From: Microbacterium yannicii PS01
GTDB lineage: Bacteria; Actinomycetota; Actinomycetes; Actinomycetales; Microbacteriaceae
Length of the DNA stretch: 64,000 nucleotides
Assembly: GCF_000304335.1 (NCBI RefSeq)
Contig: NZ_CAJF01000008.1
Location: forward strand, 62,001-126,000
Reading direction: 5' to 3'
Shown: in pieces, positions 8,507 to 15,554 of the stretch
Position numbering within the stretch: position 1 is the stretch's first letter
Layout: the number at the start of each line of letters is the position of its first letter
The notes under the pieces: generated by a model
Told to the model about the DNA's origin: nothing
Seen by the model: only the letters and a program-made list of their open reading frames with translations
Databases searched by the model: none
Made by a program: the position numbers and the translations under genes

Positions 8507-8671
8507 CTATAAAGCCACCACGAACGCGCAGGCGGCCAGCACGGCCGTGACCGGCGTCATCACGTGGCGCTCGGGACGACTTCTCGAGAATCCGTTGAGG
8601 AGGATGCCGGCGGCGAAGTAGGCGAACAGCACCCATGTCGCCACACGGGCGACGATGCCGGGCTCGCCCAT
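8507..8671 (-). CDS. Small two-span membrane protein, possibly a 5'-truncated remnant
   Basis: ATG at 8671 to TAG at 8507-8509 gives 54 residues with two hydrophobic segments, VATWVLFAYFAAGILLNGF and PVTAVLAACAFVVAL, separated by SRSRPERHVM. A pattern of the type LLNxxSRSRPER then a membrane span resembles the C-terminal end of longer integral membrane proteins of about 130 residues, as recalled and not searched. The same frame stays open only eight codons further upstream to a TGA, and there is no good ribosome binding site. It may be a genuine microprotein or the C-terminal stub of a deleted gene. Confidence 0.5.
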   Translation of the reverse strand: MGEPGIVARVATWVLFAYFAAGILLNGFSRSRPERHVMTPVTAVLAACAFVVAL

Positions 8672-8811
8672 CACGCCGGCGCGCCAGACACTCCGTCAAG
8701 TGCCCCGCATCATTCGGCGCGGCCGCAGCCGAAAGGAGCGTGACTCTAGCTCTTCCTGCGGGCGCTGACAACGGTCATGCCGCCATCGCCACTATTGATT
8801 AGAACCGTGGC

Positions 8812-9147
8812 ATGCAGAAGATCGTGTACGCCGGGGGCGAGTTCCTGACGGGGGATGAGATCGCCACGGCACTGCTCGAGTACAGCCGCGCATTGGGGCA
8901 GGAAGACACCGCGCAGATCGTCGAGATTCCGATCGTCGAGCCCGACGGAGCCCGAGCCACGGCGAAGTTCCTCATCGGGCCGGCGAGTCAGATCGTCGTC
9001 ACATCGGTCCGGAGCGGCGTGGAAGAGCCGCGAGACCAGGACGTCGTCGACCGACTACGGAGCATGACCCGACGGCTCCGCTACCCCGAGGCGTCGACGT
9101 CGGATGAGCCGGAGCCCAGCGCACTGAACCACCCGTTCTACGCATAG
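8812..9147 (+). CDS. Hypothetical protein
   Basis: A 111-residue protein of unknown function, with codon use like its neighbours. The N-terminal 75 residues alternate helix- and strand-like stretches (GGEFLTGDEIATALLEYSRA, QIVEIPIVEPDG, KFLIGPASQIVVTS); the C-terminus is polar. Its shape, a two-layer fold with an ATP/ligand-independent look, resembles no family I can name. There is no signal peptide. Confidence 0.6.
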   Translation: MQKIVYAGGEFLTGDEIATALLEYSRALGQEDTAQIVEIPIVEPDGARATAKFLIGPASQIVVTSVRSGVEEPRDQDVVDRLRSMTRRLRYPEASTSDEPEPSALNHPFYA

Positions 9148-9190
9148 CTCTCCTCACAGAGGTCGAACCTGCGCCGGGAGCTCTCCGAGT

Positions 9191-9586
9191 TCAGCGCTCG
9201 GCGTCGAGGCTCTTCTGGCTCGCTCGGGCGTTCGCCTTCTGGATCGCCTCGACGAGTTCGTCCTTCGTCATCCTCGTCCGCCCGCGCACGTCCAGACGCT
9301 TCGCGACCTCGAGCAGATGCTTCTTCGTCGCGTTGGCGTTGACGCCGCCGGCGGTCTCGCCGTCGCGGCTCATCGCGCCCTCATCCGAGGGGCCCCGCTC
9401 CGGCTTCTTCTCCCAGTGGTCTCCGACCTTCTCGTACTGGTGCTTGAGCGCCGAGAACGCGGTGCGATGGGCGCGCTCTCCCTCGCCGTAGGTGTCGACC
9501 GCGGCGTCGTGCGTCTCGGACCAGATGTCCTGCGCGTGCTGCGGTGATCGCTTGATCGTCGCGGGGAGTTCTTCGCGGGCCGGCAT
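9191..9586 (-). CDS. ChaB family protein with Rho-N-like C-terminal domain
   Basis: A 131-residue protein. Residues 1-60 match ChaB: LPATIKRSPQHAQDIWSETH and the conserved ALKHQYEKVGDHWEKK. After a polar linker comes THAT-like helix-extended-loop-helix sequence, TKKHLLEVAKRLDVRGR and MTKDELVEAIQKAN, typical of the Rho termination factor N-terminal/SAP-like fold that often binds nucleic acid. This two-domain form is common in actinobacteria. The ChaB name comes from an E. coli locus next to a cation antiporter; its actual role is unclear. Confidence 0.82.
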   Translation of the reverse strand: MPAREELPATIKRSPQHAQDIWSETHDAAVDTYGEGERAHRTAFSALKHQYEKVGDHWEKKPERGPSDEGAMSRDGETAGGVNANATKKHLLEVAKRLDVRGRTRMTKDELVEAIQKANARASQKSLDAER

Positions 9587-9630
9587 TTGGGACGCTCCTT
9601 CCGAATCGATCCTCGATATCGAGGATGCCG

Positions 9631-9906
9631 TTATGAGGCGAGGTGTTCCGATGGGGCAGCCGTGTCGGCGCGGACTTCGCCCCAGAGGGCATCGAGCGAG
9701 ATCCCGAGCGCCGACGCGATCGCGGCGATCGTCGGGAAAGCCGGGGCCGGCACGCGTCCGGACTCGATCTTGCGCAGCGTCTCGGGTGAAACGCCGGCGT
9801 CGAGGGCGACATCCAGCATGGACCTCTGCCCGCGTGCCCGTCGGAGCGTGGCACCCAGGCGCTGTCCGCGCTCCACCTCGTCCGCCGTATGCGGCATCCG
9901 GACCAT
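9631..9906 (-). CDS. XRE family transcriptional regulator
   Basis: A 91-residue one-domain repressor. The HTH runs over about residues 30-75: MLDVALDAGVSPETLRKIESG then FPTIAAIASALGISLDALW. Three in-frame ATGs exist (9909, 9906, 9897); 9906 is four bases from GGAG and is chosen. The gene is divergent from a methionyl aminopeptidase gene, with a 24-bp near-palindrome between them, so it probably represses both itself and the peptidase. Confidence 0.8.
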   Translation of the reverse strand: MVRMPHTADEVERGQRLGATLRRARGQRSMLDVALDAGVSPETLRKIESGRVPAPAFPTIAAIASALGISLDALWGEVRADTAAPSEHLAS

Positions 9907-9928
9907 CATGCTCCGATAGTAGTACCGG

Positions 9929-9952
9929 GATAACTTTACCGGTATTGTTATC
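9929..9952. promoter_or_regulatory. Palindromic operator between XRE and MetAP genes
   Basis: GATAAC at 9929-9934 and GTTATC at 9947-9952 flank TACCGGTA at 9937-9944, which is itself a palindrome. Twenty of the 24 positions are symmetric. It ends two bases before the GTG start of the peptidase gene at 9955, so the peptidase mRNA must be leaderless or start within the operator. Confidence 0.7.
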
Positions 9953-9954
9953 TG

Positions 9955-10734
9955 GTGATCGAGATCCTCTCTCCCGGCCAACTCGCTCAAGCCCGCGTGA
10001 GCGGAGCGCTCGTCGCCGACATCCTCACTTCGCTCAGAGATCGGGTGCGCGTGGGCACGAACCTGCTCGAGGTCGACGGCTGGACGCGCTCGATGATCGA
10101 GGACGCCGGGGCGACCTCCTGCTACGTCGACTACGCGCCCTCCTTCGGGCGCGGGCCCTTCGGCCACTACATCTGCACAGCCGTGAACGACGCCGTCCTC
10201 CACGGCCGCCCTCACGACTACGCGCTCGCCGACGGCGACCTGCTCACCTTGGACCTCGCGGTCTCGACCGGCGGCATCGCGGCCGACTCCGCCATCAGCT
10301 TCCTCGTGGGAAGCGCGCGCCCCGCCGGCAGCGCCGAACTCATCGACGCGACCGAGCGCGCCTTGGCCGCCGGCATCGCCGCCGCCCGCCCCGGCGCTCG
10401 GATCGGCGACCTGTCGCACGCCATCGGTACCGTGCTCACGGCTGCGGGGTATGCGATCAACATGGAGTTCGGCGGGCACGGCATCGGCTCGGCCATGCAC
10501 CAGGATCCTCACGTTGCCAACAACGGGCGCCCGGGTCGTGGCTACAAGCTGCGCCCGGGTCTCTTGCTCGCGCTCGAGCCCTGGGTCATGGCCGACACCG
10601 ATCGACTGATAACGGATGCCGACGGCTGGACTCTTCGCAGCGCCACAGGCTCTCGCACCGCACACAGCGAGCACACGATCGCGATCACGGACGACGGGGC
10701 GGAGATCCTGACGCAGTCTCGTCGACCGTCGTGA
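9955..10734 (+). CDS. map: Type I methionyl aminopeptidase (accessory copy)
   Basis: A 259-residue M24-family peptidase. Metal ligands are visible in order: Asp in LTLDLAVSTGG, Asp in GIAADSAI, His in GHGIGSAMHQDPHV, Glu in LALEPWV, and Glu in SEHTIAI. It removes the initiator Met from nascent proteins in the cytosol. Pairing with a dedicated XRE repressor suggests an inducible second MetAP and not the housekeeping copy, which usually lies in the ribosomal-protein region. Resistance to a MetAP inhibitor is one possible role and is inference. GTG start with no Shine-Dalgarno. Confidence 0.88.
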   Translation: MIEILSPGQLAQARVSGALVADILTSLRDRVRVGTNLLEVDGWTRSMIEDAGATSCYVDYAPSFGRGPFGHYICTAVNDAVLHGRPHDYALADGDLLTLDLAVSTGGIAADSAISFLVGSARPAGSAELIDATERALAAGIAAARPGARIGDLSHAIGTVLTAAGYAINMEFGGHGIGSAMHQDPHVANNGRPGRGYKLRPGLLLALEPWVMADTDRLITDADGWTLRSATGSRTAHSEHTIAITDDGAEILTQSRRPS

Positions 10735-10765
10735 GCTTCAGCGGAGCGAGAGCCGGCGCCGTCCG

Positions 10766-10900
10766 TCAACCGGACGCGCGCTTACGTGGCTTGATGAATG
10801 CGCGCGACTCCGCGCTTGCTCGCTTCTCGGCGCGCTTCTCCTTGAGTGACGACTGAGCGACCTTCCTCGCGTCGCGTGGTCGTGGTGATCTGCCTGACAT
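10766..10900 (-). CDS. Small basic protein
   Basis: ATG 10900 to TGA at 10766-10768 encodes 44 residues, strongly basic and helical, with KEKRAEKRA in the middle and FIKPRKR near the end. Small actinobacterial proteins with the same SxKEKRAEKxA...IKPRKR layout are familiar to me as conserved hypotheticals. A purine-rich GGGGAAGCGAG precedes the start. The charge suggests nucleic acid or ribosome contact, which is inference. It is convergent with the MetAP gene. Confidence 0.6.
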   Translation of the reverse strand: MSGRSPRPRDARKVAQSSLKEKRAEKRASAESRAFIKPRKRASG

Positions 10901-11004
10901 GATGACTCGCTTCCCCTCGGTCGGCTGGCGGGTGAACCCTCGACCATAGCCGCCTCCACAGGAAAGTCAACTCCGCGTGCTCGATCTTCGGAAATGCCGC
11001 TGAC

Positions 11005-11032
11005 TTGCCTTTTTCTGTATCCGGGCTATGGT
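11005..11032 (+). promoter_or_regulatory. Promoter with leaderless geometry
   Basis: TTGCCT at 11005-11010 and TATGGT at 11027-11032 are separated by 16 bases. Transcription starting seven or eight bases after the -10 would begin at about 11040, exactly the ATG of the small gene that follows, so a leaderless mRNA is predicted. Confidence 0.5.
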
Positions 11033-11039
11033 GATGGCC

Positions 11040-11204
11040 ATGACCATCATCGCCCGCCGAACCACCAGGGAGCGTCTGACCGACGCTTCCGTGGTGACGG
11101 CAGTGGTCGACATCGCGGGCGCCCGGCACGAGGTGCTCCCGCCCCGGCGGAACGTCACCGGTGGTCTGCTCGTGCAGCCCACCCGGCGCGGCGCACCTCC
11201 GTAG
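11040..11204 (+). CDS. Small hypothetical protein
   Basis: A 54-residue ORF, basic and without membrane segments (TTRERLTDASVVTAVVDIAGARH then VLPPRRN). In-frame ATGs also occur at 11028 and 11034, but the -10 element overlaps these, so 11040 is chosen. It lies between its own promoter and a hairpin with a T6 tail at 11243-11271, which argues for a real transcription unit. No family is recognised. It could also be a leader peptide controlling the DksA/TraR-like gene downstream. Confidence 0.45.
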   Translation: MTIIARRTTRERLTDASVVTAVVDIAGARHEVLPPRRNVTGGLLVQPTRRGAPP

Positions 11205-11242
11205 GATCCCATCCATCGGATCGGTCCAACCGGACAACCAGC

Positions 11243-11271
11243 GCGTCGCATGCCACATGCGGCGCTTTTTT
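11243..11271 (+). terminator. Intrinsic terminator or attenuator
   Basis: A ten-pair stem (GCGTCGCATG at 11243-11252, CATGCGGCGC at 11256-11265, one G-U pair), a three-base loop, then TTTTTT at 11266-11271. T-tailed terminators are uncommon at this GC content. It ends 18 bases before the start of the zinc-finger gene, so read-through would feed that gene. Confidence 0.75.
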
Positions 11272-11289
11272 GTACCCAAGGAGCACACC

Positions 11290-11604
11290 ATGACCACCCA
11301 CGTCCCGGACACCGCCGCCCTTGCGGGCGTACAGCGCGAGCTCGAGCGGCAGCTCGAAGAGCAGGTCGCCGTCCTCCAGGAGCTCGCGCCTTTCGCTCTT
11401 CCGAGCGTCGACCCCGTCGCCTTCCAGACGGCGGCGTCTCACCGTGCCGCCGTCGAGCAGATCACCGCGGCTCTGAACCGCATCTCGGCCGGCACGTACG
11501 GCCGATGCACCCGGTGCGGACAGCAGATCGCACCCGCACGACTCGAGGTGCTTCCGCACGCGGCTGCCTGTATCGGGTGTCAGAGCCATGCCGAAGCCGC
11601 GTAG
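11290..11604 (+). CDS. TraR/DksA family C4-type zinc finger protein
   Basis: A 104-residue protein with an N-terminal coiled-coil hairpin (VQRELERQLEEQVAVLQELAPF) and a C-terminal zinc finger with CTRCGQ and CIGCQ, four Cys in C-x2-C...C-x2-C spacing. TraR/DksA proteins reach into the RNA polymerase secondary channel. Actinobacterial short forms are poorly characterised. The start at 11290 has AAGGAG upstream. The position just after a terminator suggests control by read-through. Confidence 0.82.
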   Translation: MTTHVPDTAALAGVQRELERQLEEQVAVLQELAPFALPSVDPVAFQTAASHRAAVEQITAALNRISAGTYGRCTRCGQQIAPARLEVLPHAAACIGCQSHAEAA

Positions 11605-12024
11605 CAGCAAACCGGTCGCGATCCCGTCCGTTGCGCCCGTTGCCGGCCGGTTCGCCGCGAGGCGCCGGGACGGAGAGTCGACGATGGATGGCCGCCGGGG
11701 TGGCGCTGAGGCCCATTCCGGGAGTGCGTTCTACGGTGCGAGCGCGCGCTGGCTTGCGCTTGGCTGAGTAAGGCGGAGTGAGCGCGCAAGCGTCGCTGTC
11801 ACGCGGCACCTCGGCGCCAGACGGCGGTTCAGACGCGACGGCGGGAGTCGAACCCGCAACGCTTCCGGGTATGAGCCCGAGCCCGGGACCACCCGGAACG
11901 CCGCGATGCCCGTTGCTGACGCTCGGGGAGGGCTCCACGCTAACCAGCGCGGGAGACCCGCGGGTGAACGTGAACCCTCGTGTCACTGGGTTTCGGGATG
12001 TGACGGATGCCGGAGCCCGACCGT
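11605..12024. other. Non-coding stretch with tRNA-like element
   Basis: A 420-base gap between the zinc-finger gene and the DUF2254 gene. It contains the tRNA-like sequence at 11833-11905 and an inverted repeat with arms GCTTGCGC and GCGCAAGC around 11750-11805. I see no convincing protein gene; open frames here have atypical Arg-rich composition. Confidence 0.5.
11833..11905 (-). tRNA. tRNA-like sequence, anticodon CAU, probably degenerate
   Basis: Reading the minus strand from 11905, a seven-pair acceptor stem (CGCGGCG with CGTCGCG, one G-U), TT at positions 8-9, a short D-arm, an anticodon arm with CTCATAC, and a perfect T-arm (GCGGG, TTCGACT, CCCGC) add up to 73 bases. The weak points are a six-base D-loop, a G-G mismatch in the anticodon stem and no A14. 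No CCA is encoded. This could be a divergent tRNA-Met/Ile2 gene or a tRNA pseudogene left by integration. Confidence 0.45.
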
Positions 12025-13311
12025 CTACCGCTCGACCAGTTCTTCGCCCGACGGGCCGATTCCGCTGCGGTCGCTTCCGGAAGCCATTTCGACGTCGCGG
12101 TCGTCCTCGTATCGACGGGCGACGGCATCGAGCAGCAGGCTGCGGTGCAGCTCCAGGACCGGACGTCGGTCCTCGGGCGCCACGGCGAGCAGGTCGTCGA
12201 GCGCGGAGTGGATGCGTCGGGCAACCTGCGGTGACCCGGCACCGGCGAGCCGGACTTCGGTGAAAGCGAGGCGGACGTAGTCGTTCCAGGTCATCAGGTT
12301 CTCCGTCAGGCGCAGCATCCCATCCTCGTCGTGGTGACGACCGTCCGGGAACGTCCGCCGGACGAGTTCCCGCAGGCAGTCGTGCAATCGATCGATGGCC
12401 TGGACCGCCGTCGTGGGATCCTGCCACGGCGCGTCGGAGAGAGCACGGATGGCCATGTCGACGAGCAGCCGCATGCCGTAGGCGACGTCCTGCTCCAAGG
12501 TGCGTTCGAGGCGTACCACGATGCACGCGTGCACTTGCTTGCGGTCCAGACGGCCGGGCTCGCCGTGCACCTGGAACAGCCGCCCGCCGGCGGGGATGAA
12601 CTCCCCGAGCGCGGGAACCAGCTCGAGAGCGCAGTCGGCGCGACGCGCCACCTCCACGAGTTCGTCGCGATCGATTCGCGTCAGAACCCCGGACTGTTCG
12701 GCTACGACGATGCTCGGATCGGTGAGGTCGGCCGACGGCTCCTCGTGCGGGTAGACGTCATCGATGAGCTTGCGGGTGTTGTCTCCCGCGATCTCCACGA
12801 GGGCCGAAACCCGCAGCGCCTGACCGATGTGGTGGATGTAGATCACGAGCACGGCGATGCTCGCCAACGAGAGCACGAACGTCGTGACGATGCCGACCCC
12901 CGGTACGTGGCCCGGCTGGCCGGGCCCACCGATCTCGACCTCGCGGATGGTGAGGAGCGTATGGACGAAGGTCGCGACGAACAGGCCGATAGCGAACTGG
13001 CTCTGTCGGTCGCGCAGCAGCCGCTGCACGATGCGCGGCGAGAACTGGCCCATCGCCAGCTGCACCACGACCAGGACGATCGTCAGGACCAGGACGGCGA
13101 GGTTGACCATCGACGCTGCGACCGTCGTGAGGATCTCCAGGGCCGCCTCGGGACTTCCGACGATGGTCTCGGGGAGCAGCTCGTACTCGGTGACCCGGTC
13201 GATGGCGATCGTCGAGAAGGAGATGACGATCCCGAGGAGAACGCACAGGACCGGGATCAGCCACAGCGACGTCAACGCGTTGCGATAGTGCTTGTAGACG
13301 TTGATCTGCAA
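12025..13311 (-). CDS. DUF2254 domain-containing membrane protein
   Basis: A 428-residue protein with four N-terminal membrane spans (about residues 12-38, 62-88, 105-122, 140-162), including VNLAVLVLTIVLVVVQLAMGQFSPR and the RDRQSQFAIGLFVATF segment characteristic of DUF2254, followed by a large cytosolic domain. Function is unknown for the family. The start is TTG 13311, preceded by GAGGGGGTGGG. No partner gene is obvious. Confidence 0.82.
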   Translation of the reverse strand: MQINVYKHYRNALTSLWLIPVLCVLLGIVISFSTIAIDRVTEYELLPETIVGSPEAALEILTTVAASMVNLAVLVLTIVLVVVQLAMGQFSPRIVQRLLRDRQSQFAIGLFVATFVHTLLTIREVEIGGPGQPGHVPGVGIVTTFVLSLASIAVLVIYIHHIGQALRVSALVEIAGDNTRKLIDDVYPHEEPSADLTDPSIVVAEQSGVLTRIDRDELVEVARRADCALELVPALGEFIPAGGRLFQVHGEPGRLDRKQVHACIVVRLERTLEQDVAYGMRLLVDMAIRALSDAPWQDPTTAVQAIDRLHDCLRELVRRTFPDGRHHDEDGMLRLTENLMTWNDYVRLAFTEVRLAGAGSPQVARRIHSALDDLLAVAPEDRRPVLELHRSLLLDAVARRYEDDRDVEMASGSDRSGIGPSGEELVER

Positions 13312-13435
13312 CCCACCCCCTCGTGGGAACCGGCGACGCGCGAGAACCGGTTTGCGCAGAGCCTAGCCTTCGGCGTTGGTGGAAGACAGAGCGATGAGGC
13401 GCGGGGGTGGTGGCGTTCTCGTCCGCTTCGCTCGC

Positions 13436-14428
13436 TCAACGACCGGGAGGAGGCGGGGGAGGGGGAGCATTCAATGCCCGCAGCATGCGCTCGAGCGTCT
13501 CTCGCATCTCCTCGCGAGCGGGCGAGCCGAGATCGATCGTGTACTCGACGCCTTCGGGAATCCACGACAGGCCGTACATCGTCTCGCGGAAGTCGCCGCC
13601 GCCGACCGGCCACCGCGTGCGGCCGTCGCCCTCGTCGGACGCGCCCTGCCCCCACTGCCCGAACATGTCTCGCATCTCGGCCAGCGGCAGCTCCATCACG
13701 GCGTCGGCCTCGACGGCCTGCCGCACCCACGAGCGCGCGACGAAGATGAACTCCTCGATCTGCTCCGGCGTGAGCGGCTGCGGTGTGAACAGCACCCGCG
13801 TGTGCTCCACATCGGTCAGGCGGTCGACGCGAAATGTCCGCCAGTCGTCCTTCTCGAGGTCCCAGCACAGCAGGTACCAATGGCGGTCGGCCGGCGCGAG
13901 AGCCTGCGGCTCGACGCGGCGCTTGGTGACCTCGCCGGATGCGGCGGTATAGGTGAAGCGCACCCGCTCGCGATCGCGGCAGGCCAGCGCCAGCTCGCCG
14001 AGCACTTCACTCGACACCGCCGCGCCGGCGTTGATGCCCGCCGGCTGCACCGTCTCTGCGAGCGCCGCGACCCGGCGACGCAGGGGTGCGGGCAGCACCT
14101 GCTCGAGTTTCGCGAGGGCGGTGATGGTGGTCTCGGGGCCGCTCACGAGGCGCTGGGATGCCGCCACTCGCAGCCCGATCGCCATGGCCACGGCCTCTTC
14201 GTCCGTGAGCAGCAGCGGCGGAACAGCGCTTCCCGCCTCGAGGCGATAGCCGCCCGCGGCGCCCGGCGACGACTCGATCCGATAGCCCAGATCGCGGAGG
14301 CGCTCGACGTCGCGACGCACCGTCCGCTCCGTGACGCCGAGCCGGTCGGCGAGCTCCGACCCCGGCCAGTGCCGGTGGGTCTGCAGAAGATTGAGCAGCG
14401 AGAGCGCTCGGGTGGTCGTATCGGACAT
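13436..14428 (-). CDS. WYL domain-containing HTH transcriptional regulator (YafY-like)
   Basis: A 330-residue regulator with an N-terminal winged HTH (SELADRLGVTERTVRRDVERL), a WYL domain near residues 135-205 (VRFTYTAASGE, RHWYLLCWDLEKDDWRTFRVDRL) and a C-terminal WCX-like region ending in a Pro-rich tail. Variants of the WYL signature are present (W-Y-L in HWYLLC). It is divergent from the DrrAB-like exporter operon with an inverted repeat between, so it likely controls the exporter in response to a bound ligand. Confidence 0.85.
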   Translation of the reverse strand: MSDTTTRALSLLNLLQTHRHWPGSELADRLGVTERTVRRDVERLRDLGYRIESSPGAAGGYRLEAGSAVPPLLLTDEEAVAMAIGLRVAASQRLVSGPETTITALAKLEQVLPAPLRRRVAALAETVQPAGINAGAAVSSEVLGELALACRDRERVRFTYTAASGEVTKRRVEPQALAPADRHWYLLCWDLEKDDWRTFRVDRLTDVEHTRVLFTPQPLTPEQIEEFIFVARSWVRQAVEADAVMELPLAEMRDMFGQWGQGASDEGDGRTRWPVGGGDFRETMYGLSWIPEGVEYTIDLGSPAREEMRETLERMLRALNAPPPPPPPGR

Positions 14429-14447
14429 GGTTCAAGATTGCCCTAGG

Positions 14448-14470
14448 TTGCGGACCGAATGTGTCCGCAA
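14448..14470. promoter_or_regulatory. Operator between WYL regulator and ABC exporter
   Basis: TTGCGGAC at 14448-14455 and GTCCGCAA at 14463-14470 form a perfect eight-base inverted repeat with a seven-base spacer, 19 bases before the exporter start and 19 after the regulator start. CTAGG and CCTAG lie outside the arms as a further partial dyad. Confidence 0.7.
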
Positions 14471-14489
14471 TGGCTCCTAGCTTGGATTC

Positions 14490-15554
14490 ATGGCGAACGA
14501 ACCGATCATCGAAGCGCGAGGCCTGACCAAGCGCTTCACCGTCAAGAAGAAGACCGTCGAAGCGGTCACCGATCTCACGTTCCAGGTCGCACGCGGCGAG
14601 CTCGTCGCGTTCCTGGGACCCAACGGCGCGGGCAAGTCCACCAGCCTGCGCATGCTGACCACCCTGATCCCGCCGACCTCGGGCACCGCGCGCGTCGTCG
14701 GCTTCGACATCCTGCGCCGACCTGCCGATGTGCGCGCACGCATCGGATATGTCGGCCAGCTCACGAGCGGAAGCTTCTCGCAGCGCGCCCGCGACGAACT
14801 GCTCAGCCAGGGCGCGTTCTACGGCATGAGCAAGGCGGCCGCCCGCACCCGGGCGGACGAGCTGATCGAGTCGCTGGACCTCTCGGGCTTCGCGAGTCGC
14901 TCGGTGCAGCAGCTGTCGGGCGGGCAGAAGCGCCGGCTCGACGTGGCTCTGGGACTCATGCACGCACCTCCGTTGATCTTCCTCGACGAGCCGTCCACGG
15001 GCCTCGACCCGCAGAGTCGCGCGAACCTGTGGCAGCACATTCTCGACCTGCGCGCGAAGTACGGCACGACGGTGTTTCTCACCACCCACTACCTCGAGGA
15101 GGCCGACCGCTACGCCGAGCGCGTGATGGTCATGGACAAGGGCCGTGTCATCGCCGATGACACCGCCACGCGTCTGAAGGCCGAGCTCGCCGGTGACCTC
15201 ATCACGTTCGGCTTCGCCTCGGGGGCGGATGCCGAGCGGGCCGTCTCGGTCATCCAGGGGTTGACCGACCGCGAGGTGCGGCGCCAGGGCGACGACGCGG
15301 TGGTGCTCACCGCGCCGGAGGGCGACGCGCTGCTGCCGGCGGCCGTGCGAGCACTGGATGCGGCGGGGGTGCAGGTCGCACGGGCGACCGGAGTGCCGCC
15401 CACCCTCGACGACGTGTTCCTGGCCCTCACCGGCCGGACGCTGCGCGAGGCCGGCGAAGGTGAGCCGGTGGAAGAAGAGAAGTCCGCGGATGCCTCGGCC
15501 GACGCATCCCCACCCGTCGAAGCGGCGGCCGAGAAGACAGGAGCGAGCCGATGA
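14490..15554 (+). CDS. Daunorubicin-resistance-type ABC transporter ATP-binding protein
   Basis: A 354-residue ATPase with Walker A GPNGAGKST near residue 45, signature LSGGQKRRLDVALGLMH, Walker B LIFLDEPSTGLDP and switch His in TTHYLEEAD. The C-terminal 120 residues match the DrrA-type extension, then an acidic Ala-rich tail. It energises efflux with the permease encoded next, whose start overlaps its stop (ATGA). Substrates of such pairs are usually hydrophobic drugs or lipids; the actual one is unknown. Confidence 0.88.
   Translation: MANEPIIEARGLTKRFTVKKKTVEAVTDLTFQVARGELVAFLGPNGAGKSTSLRMLTTLIPPTSGTARVVGFDILRRPADVRARIGYVGQLTSGSFSQRARDELLSQGAFYGMSKAAARTRADELIESLDLSGFASRSVQQLSGGQKRRLDVALGLMHAPPLIFLDEPSTGLDPQSRANLWQHILDLRAKYGTTVFLTTHYLEEADRYAERVMVMDKGRVIADDTATRLKAELAGDLITFGFASGADAERAVSVIQGLTDREVRRQGDDAVVLTAPEGDALLPAAVRALDAAGVQVARATGVPPTLDDVFLALTGRTLREAGEGEPVEEEKSADASADASPPVEAAAEKTGASR

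Noticed and set aside
8451..8771. A 106-residue minus-strand frame over the small membrane protein
   Set aside because: Arg-rich composition; a different frame over the same bases encodes clean membrane spans.
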